64,000 nt of DNA. It comes from Bog-756 sp963703145 (GTDB lineage Bacteria > Actinomycetota > Acidimicrobiia > Acidimicrobiales > RAAP-2). Under the pieces are notes generated by a model, which saw only the letters and a list, made by a program, of their open reading frames with translations, searched no databases and was not told where the DNA came from. The position numbers and the translations under genes are program-made. The stretch's first letter is position 1. The number at the start of each line of letters is the position of its first letter. Positions 39,922 through 47,162 of this stretch are shown here, piece after piece. The stretch covers positions 1,612,001 through 1,676,000 of the forward strand of contig OY969793.1 of the NCBI GenBank assembly GCA_963703145.1. The letters run 5' to 3'.

Positions 39922-41133
39922 GTGGACTTCGCACTGGCTCCAGAAGACGAGGCGTTCCGGGACGAACTCCGGGGATGGCTCGATGAACACCTGCCGCCGT
40001 TCCTGGCCAGCGAGGAGCTGGCCGACGACTCCTCCTTGTCGGGCGAGAAGTCCCAGCAACGCCGGGCGGCCTGGCAGCGGGTGCTGAACGAGGGCCGTTG
40101 GGCCGCGGTGAACTGGCCCGAGGAGTACGGCGGCCGAAGCGCCACGGCCATGCAGCGGATCATCTATTCCGAGGTGAACGCCGAGTACCGGACGCCGGGG
40201 CTCTTCAACCCCAACGGTCTCTGGCAGATCGGACCCATGATCATCGCCTGGGGCACCGACGAGCAGAAGGCCCGGTGGCTGCCCTCCATCCTCGACGCCA
40301 CCGACCACTGGTGCCAGGGGTTCTCCGAACCCGACGCCGGCAACGATCTCGCCAACCTCAAGACCACGGCCATCCGGGACGGCGACGAATACGTCGTCAA
40401 CGGCCAGAAGATCTGGATCTCCACCGCCCACCTGGCCCGATGGGGTCTGTTCCTCCTGCGCACCGACCCCACCGCCATCGAGCGGGGCGCCAAGCACGAG
40501 GGCATTACCGCCTTCATCGTCGACATGCACACGCCAGGCATCGAGGCTCGGCCCATCCGCGACATGGCCGGCGAGGAGATGTTCAACGAGGTCTTCTTCA
40601 CCGACGCCCGCATCCCGGTGGACAGCCGCCTGGGCGGCGAGGGCGAGGGCTGGATGGTGGCCATGGGGACTCTCGGTCACGAGCGGGTGGGCATCGCCGG
40701 ACAGATCTCGCTGCTGGCCGCCGACCTACACGCCATGGTCACCGCCGCCCGGTCGGTGAACCCTGCGGCCCTCGAGGACCCCGCTCTGCGAGAACGGCTG
40801 GCCCGAGCCTGGACGGACATCGAACTGGCCAAGCTGCTGTCGCTCCGGGCCCTGAGCAAGATCATCAAGGGGGAGAAGAACTGGCCCGAGGTGCCTTTCG
40901 CCAAGCTGGCCTGGTCATCATTGGCCCAGACCCTTGCCGCCCTGTCCATGGACCTCCTCGGACCCGCCGGCCTGGCCTCCCGCGGCGGTCCCGATGCCGT
41001 CGACCGGGGGAAGTGGACCCGCCTGTACTCGTTCCAGCGCTACAGCAGCATCGGTGGCGGCTCGTCGGAGGTGCAGAAGAACATCATCGCCGACCGTGCC
41101 GTGAAACTGCCTCGCCAGACCCGCGCCTCCTGA
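39922..41133 (+). CDS. Acyl-CoA dehydrogenase (FadE-like)
   Basis: A 403-residue FAD-dependent acyl-CoA dehydrogenase. The FAD/substrate loop WCQGFSEPDAGNDLANLKTTA lies near residues 133-153, WISTAHLARWGLFLLRT follows, and the C-terminal RYSSIGGGSSEVQKNIIADRA is the usual flavin-contact and oligomer segment. It catalyses alpha-beta desaturation of an acyl-CoA. In actinobacterial alpha2-beta2 FadEs, this type is the subunit retaining FAD-binding residues; its partner may be the divergent gene at 38771. It leads a plus-strand operon with a thiolase-like protein (1 nt gap), crotonase and SDR: a near-complete beta-oxidation set. Confidence 0.9.
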   Translation: MDFALAPEDEAFRDELRGWLDEHLPPFLASEELADDSSLSGEKSQQRRAAWQRVLNEGRWAAVNWPEEYGGRSATAMQRIIYSEVNAEYRTPGLFNPNGLWQIGPMIIAWGTDEQKARWLPSILDATDHWCQGFSEPDAGNDLANLKTTAIRDGDEYVVNGQKIWISTAHLARWGLFLLRTDPTAIERGAKHEGITAFIVDMHTPGIEARPIRDMAGEEMFNEVFFTDARIPVDSRLGGEGEGWMVAMGTLGHERVGIAGQISLLAADLHAMVTAARSVNPAALEDPALRERLARAWTDIELAKLLSLRALSKIIKGEKNWPEVPFAKLAWSSLAQTLAALSMDLLGPAGLASRGGPDAVDRGKWTRLYSFQRYSSIGGGSSEVQKNIIADRAVKLPRQTRAS

Positions 41134-41134
41134 C

Positions 41135-42562
41135 ATGACGGTGGATCGAGGGGCACCGTGCATCATCGGCGTCGCCCGTCAGACGTGGCGCGAGGAGCCG
41201 GCCCCTGAACCCCTCGATCAGTGGGAGGCCATGGCCCGATCGGCCGCCGCCGACGCCGGGGTCAAAGGAGCGCTGTCCGGATTGGACAGCATCCAGGTCG
41301 TCTACTGCCAGTCGTGGGAGTACGACGATGCGGCCGGCCGGTTGGCAACGCGTCTCGGTGCGGAGCCGGGCCACCGGACCTATTCGGGCCTGGGTGGCTC
41401 GATCCCCATCCGTCTGCTGTCCGAGGCCGCATCGATCCTGGTCGACGGCGGTGCCGGCCTGGCACTGATCGTCGGCGGCGAGGCGCTCGCCACCCGCCGT
41501 CATCTCCCGGACCCGGCATGGTCGTATGGCCCCGAGACGCCCAGCCCTTACCCGATCACCATCGATCGCGACGAGGCCCGTCACGGAATCTTCCAGGCCT
41601 ACTTGACCTTTGCCCTGTTGGACAGTGCCCGTCGGATGCACCTGGGCACATCGATGCCCGAGCACCAAGAGATGCTCGGGCGGCTCCTCGCACCCCTGTC
41701 CGAGGTGGCAGCGGCCGACCCCCAACATGCCTGGTTCCCGATCGCCCGTGACGCTGCCACCATCGCCGGCGTCACGTCCACCAACCGCATGGTGGCCACG
41801 CCCTACACGAAGTACATGACCGCCATCATGGACGTGGACATGGCGGCCGCCGTCCTGGTGGCCACCGAGGAACGCGCTGACGCCCTGGGCGTACCGGCCG
41901 ACCGGCGGGTCTACCTCCGTGGCCTCGGGTCGGCCACGGAACCTCCGACGATGGCCACCCGTCCCGACCTCTGGCGGTCGCCGGCCATGCAAGCGGCGAT
42001 GCAGTCGGCGCTGGGCCCGGCCACCGTCGACGACGTCACCCACCTCGACCTGTACTCGTGTTTTGCCAGCTCCCTGTCGTTCGCCCGGGACGCCCTCGGG
42101 ATCACCACCGACCGTCAGCTGACCGTGACCGGTGGCCTCCCCTATCACGGCGGCCCCGGGAGTAACTACACCACCCATGCCCTCGCTGCCATGGTCGAGA
42201 CCTTGCGTGGCGACCCCGGGTCGTCGGGACTGGTCTCCGGCATCGGGATGCACATGACCAGCCACGCCGCCGCCCTGTTGTCCACCACGCCCGGGCCCCT
42301 CTCCCAGACAGCCGCCCCCGACCCGGCCACGGCTCCCATCGTGCCGTTGGCGTCGGCCCCGGACGGCCCGGCCGAGGTGGTGGCCTGGTCGACGACCTAC
42401 GGGCGCGAGGGACCCGAGTGGACGGCACTCATCGCCGAGCTGCCCGACGGCTCCCGGTGTTACGCCCGCCTAGAGGAGCCCCCGGCGGCCGATGTCGACC
42501 TGGCCGACCGCAAGGTCACGGTGACCACCAGCGAGAAGCGCATCACCACAGCGACGCTGTGA
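41135..42562 (+). CDS. Thiolase-like protein (TLP1-type) lacking the nucleophilic cysteine
   Basis: A 475-residue thiolase-superfamily protein. Where active thiolases have the Cys nucleophile, the sequence reads TYSGLGGSIPIRLLSEAA. The C-terminal GHP-type loop is altered to LPYHGGPGSNYTTHALA, and the final Cys-Gly-Gly-Gly block to GIGMHMTSHAA. A C-terminal extension of about 70 residues (EVVAWSTTYGREGPEWTALIAELPDG onward) looks like the extra domain of mycobacterial thiolase-like protein type 1. Such proteins bind CoA derivatives without thiolase activity or act as retro-aldolase-type partners. It is tightly coupled to the upstream acyl-CoA dehydrogenase, so it probably handles the same acyl-CoA. 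Confidence 0.82.
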   Translation: MTVDRGAPCIIGVARQTWREEPAPEPLDQWEAMARSAAADAGVKGALSGLDSIQVVYCQSWEYDDAAGRLATRLGAEPGHRTYSGLGGSIPIRLLSEAASILVDGGAGLALIVGGEALATRRHLPDPAWSYGPETPSPYPITIDRDEARHGIFQAYLTFALLDSARRMHLGTSMPEHQEMLGRLLAPLSEVAAADPQHAWFPIARDAATIAGVTSTNRMVATPYTKYMTAIMDVDMAAAVLVATEERADALGVPADRRVYLRGLGSATEPPTMATRPDLWRSPAMQAAMQSALGPATVDDVTHLDLYSCFASSLSFARDALGITTDRQLTVTGGLPYHGGPGSNYTTHALAAMVETLRGDPGSSGLVSGIGMHMTSHAAALLSTTPGPLSQTAAPDPATAPIVPLASAPDGPAEVVAWSTTYGREGPEWTALIAELPDGSRCYARLEEPPAADVDLADRKVTVTTSEKRITTATL

Positions 42563-42628
42563 CCACGCCCCCAACGGCTGCGATGTCCTCCACGACCTGT
42601 CCCAGCCCCCGACCATGAGGCCAGAACC

Positions 42629-43438
42629 ATGACCATCCACTACGAAGCCGGCGACGACCACATCGTCAAGATCACCATCGACCGGCCCGAGGCCCGCAAC
42701 TCCTTGGACATGGAGCACTTCGCCCAGCTGCGGATGGCCTGGGAGCGGTTCGGAGAGGATGACGACGCCTGGGTCGCCGTCATCACCGGCGTCGGTCCGG
42801 ATTTCTGCGTGGGCGCCGACCTCAAGTCCTACATCCCACAGATCACCAGCCTCCAGGCCAAGATGAAGGCCGAGGGGGTCAGCGAGATCGACGGCTACCG
42901 CCTCGACGACGGCGTGAAGGCGGTGCTCCGCAACGTGAGCCTGTACAAGCCGATCGTGGCCGCCATCAACGGCACCTGCGTGGCCGGCGGCATGGAGATG
43001 CTGGGCGGCTGTGATCTCCGGGTGGCCGTCGACACCGCCACCTTCGGCGTGATGGAGCCCAAGCGGGGACTGTTCGCCGGTGGTGGGACCACGGTGCGCC
43101 TACCCCGCCAGGTGCCGTTCCCAGCGGCCATGGAGCTCTTGTTGTGCGCCGACCGTGTACCGGCCCAGCGGGTCTACGAGATGGGACTCCTCAACGAGGT
43201 CTGTGCCCCTGACCAGCTGATGGACCGGGCCTACGACTACGCCCACCGGATCACCGCCAACGGACCCTTCGCCATCCGGAAGACCAAGGAGTCAGTGCTG
43301 CGCGGCCTGGCGGTGGACATGAAGGAGGCCTACCGCATCGAGTCGTCGATCTCCTCGGAGGTGTTCTCGAGCGAGGACGCCGTCGAAGGTCCTCGCGCCT
43401 TCGCCGAGAAGCGCACGCCCGTGTGGAAGAACCGGTAG
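42629..43438 (+). CDS. Enoyl-CoA hydratase (crotonase family)
   Basis: A 269-residue crotonase. ITIDRPEARNSLDMEHF leads in, the oxyanion hole is FCVGADLKSY, and the catalytic region GTCVAGGMEMLGGCDLRVA keeps Glu at the first acid position, with MEPKRGLFAGGGTT supplying the second. Hydration of a 2-enoyl-CoA in beta-oxidation is therefore plausible. It lies 66 nt after the thiolase-like gene. A five-codon ORF (MRPEP) just upstream ends in TGA overlapping the ATG, which may only be incidental. The SDR gene follows 4 nt after its stop. Confidence 0.88.
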   Translation: MTIHYEAGDDHIVKITIDRPEARNSLDMEHFAQLRMAWERFGEDDDAWVAVITGVGPDFCVGADLKSYIPQITSLQAKMKAEGVSEIDGYRLDDGVKAVLRNVSLYKPIVAAINGTCVAGGMEMLGGCDLRVAVDTATFGVMEPKRGLFAGGGTTVRLPRQVPFPAAMELLLCADRVPAQRVYEMGLLNEVCAPDQLMDRAYDYAHRITANGPFAIRKTKESVLRGLAVDMKEAYRIESSISSEVFSSEDAVEGPRAFAEKRTPVWKNR

Positions 43439-43442
43439 TCCG

Positions 43443-44236
43443 GTGACCGACTCCTTCGAGGGCAAGCGGGTCCTGATCACCGGTGGTTCCTCGGGCATCG
43501 GCGCCGGCCTCGCCGAGGGCTTCGCCGCGGCGGGAGCCGTGGTGGGGATCGCCGCCCGGCGCCGGGACCGCCTGGCCGAGGTGCTGGACCGGTGCCGGAC
43601 CACGTCGCCGGAGTCGAGGATGTGGGCCACAGACCTCGCCGATCCCGACGCCGTGGAGAGGCTCGCCGGACAGGCTCTCGACGAGTGGGGCGGTGTGGAC
43701 ATCCTCATCAACAACGCCGGGATCCCCAAGCGTCGTCACGTATCCCGACTCGACGCCGCCACCGTCGAGTCGGTGATGGCCATCAACTACTTCTCCCCGG
43801 TGCGCCTGACCCTGGCGCTCCTGCCGTCCATGCTGGACCAGGGCAGCGGCCACGTGGTCTGCGTATCCTCGGTGGCCGCCCCCTCAGCTCTCCGGGGGAG
43901 GCGGCGTACTCGGCCTCCAAGGCGGCCCTGGCGGTGTTTGCCGAGACCATGGCCGTCGACCTGTGGGACACGGGGATCACCCTGTCGATCGTCTACCCCG
44001 GGGTCGTCGACACCGAGCTGTTCACCCTCCCCGACAATGACCCCTTCACGGGCGACGTGCCCTCGATCACCGTGGACGAGGCCGTGTCCACCATCATGGG
44101 GGCCATGGCGGCAGGCACCCTCTCCATCTACGTGCCGGAGTACTTTGCGGAATTCTCGGCTCAAAAGGCCCAGGATGTGGACCGATTCCTGGCCGGAACG
44201 GCCAACTACATCCGATCGAAGGGAACGGCCGACTGA
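43443..44236 (+). pseudogene. SDR-family dehydrogenase, frameshifted in a C-run (likely one base missing)
   Basis: Residues 1-147 read as a classical SDR (LITGGSSGIGAG, NNAGIPKRRH, MAINYFSPV, VCVSSVAA). The frame then turns Arg/Pro-rich. The adjacent frame continues LSSPGEAAYSASKAALAVFAETMAVDLW to a normal end at 44236. Restoring one G inside or beside the CCCCC run at 43879-43883 would yield the SSVAARLSSPGEAAYSASK segment expected from its paralogue at 29063 and a 264-residue enzyme. The total length, 794 nt, is one short of a multiple of three, which agrees. Whether the lesion is real or a sequencing error cannot be told here. The intact product would be the hydroxyacyl-CoA dehydrogenase-like step of this operon. 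Confidence 0.82.
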
Positions 44237-44251
44237 GTGGCCATCGAGCGG

Positions 44252-45445
44252 TCAGCCGAGCCGTTCGATGACGGTGGCGTTGGCCTGACCACCACCCTCA
44301 CACATGGTCTGGAACCCGTAGCGGCCGCCGGTGGACTCGAGGTGGTTGAGCAGCGTGGCGGCCAGCCGCACCCCGCTGGCCCCTAGTGGGTGCCCGATGG
44401 CGATGGCCCCGCCCCGCGGGTTGAGCCGCTCGGGCTCCGCGTGGAAGGCCCGGTTCCACATCAGTGGAATGGCGGCGAAGGCCTCGTTGCACTCGATGGC
44501 ATCGAACTGCTCGACCTTCATGCCGGACCGCTCGAGCAGGCGGTGGGTGGCCGGTACCGGGGCGGACAAGACGATGGCAGCGTCGTCAGCGGCCACGGTG
44601 GCGTGGGCGAAGCGGGCCCGGATGGGGAGGCCGAGGCGTTCGGCCACCGAGCGCTCGGCGATCAACATGGCGGCGGCACCGTCGGTCATCTGCGAGGCGT
44701 TTCCGGCGGTGATGTCCGGAGCGGTGTCCGGCTCCCAGTTCTGGGCCGGGGGCAGGCCGGCCAGCGCCTCCAGCGACGCGTTCCGTCGGATGCCCTCGTC
44801 CTGGTCGAGGTAGTCCCCCGTCAACGACCCGTCCTCGGCCTTGATGGGCACCCTCACCGTCTCGGCGGCGAAGTGGCCGCTGTCCCAGGCAGCGGTGGCC
44901 CGACGGTGGCTCTCGAGGGCGTACTGGTCCATCTCCTCCCGGGTGACGCCCCACCGGTCGGCGAGCACCTGGGCCACCCGAAACTGCGCCCAGAGGCGCC
45001 CGTCGATCTGCTCGAGGAACGACGGGGGGAAGGGTCCCGTCCCGCCCCGGGCGTTGGACGCCATGGGCACCCGGGTCATCGACTCGACGCCGCACGCCAC
45101 CACCAGGTCATAGTGGCCGGCCTTGACCCCGGCGGCGGCGAAGTGCATGGCCTGTTGGGAGGAGCCGCACTGGCGGTCCACCGTGGTGGCCGGCACCGAC
45201 TGGGGCAGGCCTGCCGCCACCCACCCGTTGCGGGTGGTGTTGGTGCTCTGCTCACCGGACTGGGTGACGCAGCCACCGATCACGTCGTCGACGGTCTCGG
45301 GGTCGATCCCGGTGCGTCCGATCAGCTCGGTGAGGGCGAAGGCCAACAGGTCCACCGGATGCCAGTGCGCCAGGGCACCGCCGCGCTTCCCCATGGTCGT
45401 CCGCACCACATCGACAATGACGGCGTCGCGTTCGTTCTCGCTCAC
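44252..45445 (-). CDS. Acetyl-CoA C-acyltransferase (thiolase)
   Basis: A 397-residue degradative thiolase with the full catalytic set. Nucleophile Cys93 is in TTVDRQCGSSQQAMH, His352 in AIAIGHPLGASGVR and the acid/base Cys382 in TMCEGGGQANA. It cleaves 3-ketoacyl-CoA to acetyl-CoA plus a shortened acyl-CoA. The GTG at 45445 is preceded by GAGAGGAA. It is convergent with the beta-oxidation operon on the plus strand and lies 29 nt downstream of the LivF gene, so it may be the last gene of the Liv operon and act on the compound that transporter imports. Confidence 0.92.
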   Translation of the reverse strand: MSENERDAVIVDVVRTTMGKRGGALAHWHPVDLLAFALTELIGRTGIDPETVDDVIGGCVTQSGEQSTNTTRNGWVAAGLPQSVPATTVDRQCGSSQQAMHFAAAGVKAGHYDLVVACGVESMTRVPMASNARGGTGPFPPSFLEQIDGRLWAQFRVAQVLADRWGVTREEMDQYALESHRRATAAWDSGHFAAETVRVPIKAEDGSLTGDYLDQDEGIRRNASLEALAGLPPAQNWEPDTAPDITAGNASQMTDGAAAMLIAERSVAERLGLPIRARFAHATVAADDAAIVLSAPVPATHRLLERSGMKVEQFDAIECNEAFAAIPLMWNRAFHAEPERLNPRGGAIAIGHPLGASGVRLAATLLNHLESTGGRYGFQTMCEGGGQANATVIERLG

Positions 45446-45474
45446 TCGGGTTCCTCTCGTTGCGTTCGGCTCGC

Positions 45475-46386
45475 CTACGGCGCAGGCGTGGTCGGCGGCG
45501 TCTTGTCTGCGCCCTTGGCGCGGTTCCGTCGCCGGAGGCGCAGCTCCTGGGCACCGGCGCCCGCTCCCCAACCCGGGACGGCAGTCTCGGTGGGCCGGTC
45601 CGACTGCAGCACGGCACGCTCTCCCCGGTTGGCCAAAACCGATTCGACGGCGGCGAGCGCTTGCGCAGCGGGGCCACTGTAGGCCACGGATCCGTGTTCG
45701 AGCACCACGGCGGTTCCCGCGATGTCCAGCACCCGGTCGACCTGCTGCTCCACGATGAGCAGCGCCGTGCCGGCGCCATTGATCTTGACCAGACCTTCGT
45801 AGACGGCGTCGATCATGACCGGGGCCAGTCCCAGAGAGATCTCGTCGGCCACCAGCAACTGGGGGGGCTCGATCAGCACCTTGGCCAGGGACAGGATGCG
45901 CTGCTCCCCACCCGACAGGGTTCCACCCGCCTGCTTACGACGGGCGCCCAGCACGGGGAAGGCGTCAAAGGCCCGCTCCAGCGAGTCGGCCACGCTCTTG
46001 CGGCCGCCCCGCTGGCGGAAGGCCAGCCGGAGATTCTCCTCGACGGTCAGGCTGGCGAAGACACCCCGGCCCTCGGGCACATGGGCCGAGCCGGCCCGGG
46101 CGATCTTGTAGGCGGGTAGCCCGGTGATGTCCCTGCCGGCCAGACGGAGGGTCCCTTGGGTGCTGGCCAGCAGGCCCGTGACCACCCGCGCCACAGTGGA
46201 CTTGCCGGCACCGTTCGACCCCAGGAGGGCGGTGATGCCCGCGGATGGAACCTCAAAGGTGACATCGAACAGGGCGCGATAGGGGCCGTAGCTGGCGCTG
46301 ATCCCGTCGACCTCGAGGGCCGCAGATCCCGAGCCGGGCGGTGTCGGGCCACCGGCGGGGGCCGGGTCGGCCGTGGTCACGTTCAC
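45475..46386 (-). CDS. Branched-chain amino acid-type ABC transporter ATPase (LivF-like)
   Basis: A 303-residue ATPase. Walker A is GSNGAGKST, signature LSGGEQRI, Walker B LLVADEISLGLAP and switch region LLIVEQQVD; the E-Q pair is characteristic of LivF as against the E-H of LivG. A roughly 60-residue basic C-terminal tail (RLRRRNRAKG) extends past the domain. GTG start overlaps the LivG stop as GTGA. It completes the four-gene importer LivK-LivHM-LivG-LivF. Confidence 0.9.
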   Translation of the reverse strand: MNVTTADPAPAGGPTPPGSGSAALEVDGISASYGPYRALFDVTFEVPSAGITALLGSNGAGKSTVARVVTGLLASTQGTLRLAGRDITGLPAYKIARAGSAHVPEGRGVFASLTVEENLRLAFRQRGGRKSVADSLERAFDAFPVLGARRKQAGGTLSGGEQRILSLAKVLIEPPQLLVADEISLGLAPVMIDAVYEGLVKINGAGTALLIVEQQVDRVLDIAGTAVVLEHGSVAYSGPAAQALAAVESVLANRGERAVLQSDRPTETAVPGWGAGAGAQELRLRRRNRAKGADKTPPTTPAP

Positions 46387-47162
46387 GCCTTCACCCCCAG
46401 GTAGGCCAGGCGCACCTCGGCGTTGGCCATCACCTCATCGAAGGTGCCGTCCGCGATCACCACACCGAGGTTCATCACCACCGTGCGGTCCACAACCTCC
46501 CCCACCATCCCGAGGTCGTGCTCCACCAGCAACATGGCCATGCCCCGCTCCCGCTGGAGCCTCCGCAGCACCTCGGCCAGCTCCCTGGTCTCGTGGACAT
46601 CCAGGCCCGATGACGGCTCGTCCGCCATCAACAGGACCGGTTCGGACACCAGGGCCCGGGCCAGCTCCACCAGGCGGCACAGCCCCAGTCCAAGGGCGGA
46701 CACCGGCGTTTGGGCCCGGTCCTCGATGCCCACCATGGCCAGCACCGAGTCCACCCGCTCGCGCTCCTCTGCGGTCGGGGCACTGCGGTTGGCCAGGTCC
46801 TTCCAGATCCGACCGGTGCACGACCGGGCCCGCACCGCCACCATCAGATGGTCCCAGACTGTCATGTCGGGGAACACCTCGATCCGCTGGTAGGTGCGGC
46901 TGATGCCCATCCGGGCCCGCTTGAAGGTGGGCATCCCGAGCAGTTCCCGACCCTCGAGTATCACACTGCCCCGCTCGGGCCGGAGCTGGCCGCAGATGCA
47001 ATTGAACAGCGTCGTCTTGCCGGCACCGTTGGGTCCGACCAGCCCGATGCTCTCGCTGGGGCGCACAGTGAGGCTCACGCCGCTGACTGCAGCGATGCCG
47101 CCGAAGGTCTTGGAGACCTCGCTGACGGTGAGCAGTGGCACGGCTCCGCCCTGCTCAGCCAT
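46383..47162 (-). CDS. Branched-chain amino acid-type ABC transporter ATPase (LivG-like)
   Basis: A 259-residue ATPase with Walker A GPNGAGKTT, the LivG insertion (FKRARMGISRTYQRIEVFP), Walker B LLMADEPSSGLD and switch LLVEHDLGMV. The signature segment is unusual: SALGLGLCRLVELARAL instead of LSxGxQ. Signature-motif divergence of this kind is seen in some Liv ATPases, but it could weaken hydrolysis at one composite site. The start overlaps the end of the fused permease by 8 nt and the stop overlaps LivF. Confidence 0.9.
   Translation of the reverse strand: MAEQGGAVPLLTVSEVSKTFGGIAAVSGVSLTVRPSESIGLVGPNGAGKTTLFNCICGQLRPERGSVILEGRELLGMPTFKRARMGISRTYQRIEVFPDMTVWDHLMVAVRARSCTGRIWKDLANRSAPTAEERERVDSVLAMVGIEDRAQTPVSALGLGLCRLVELARALVSEPVLLMADEPSSGLDVHETRELAEVLRRLQRERGMAMLLVEHDLGMVGEVVDRTVVMNLGVVIADGTFDEVMANAEVRLAYLGVKA

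Noticed and set aside
42615..42632. Five-codon ORF (MRPEP) whose stop overlaps the crotonase ATG
   Set aside because: No promoter-like box precedes it and it lies within an operon; a short frame ending in ATGA is likely by chance.
43879..43883. Programmed ribosomal frameshifting in the SDR and Mur ligase C-runs
   Set aside because: No slippery heptamer or downstream pseudoknot was recognised, and the families are not known to use it. A missing base explains both better.
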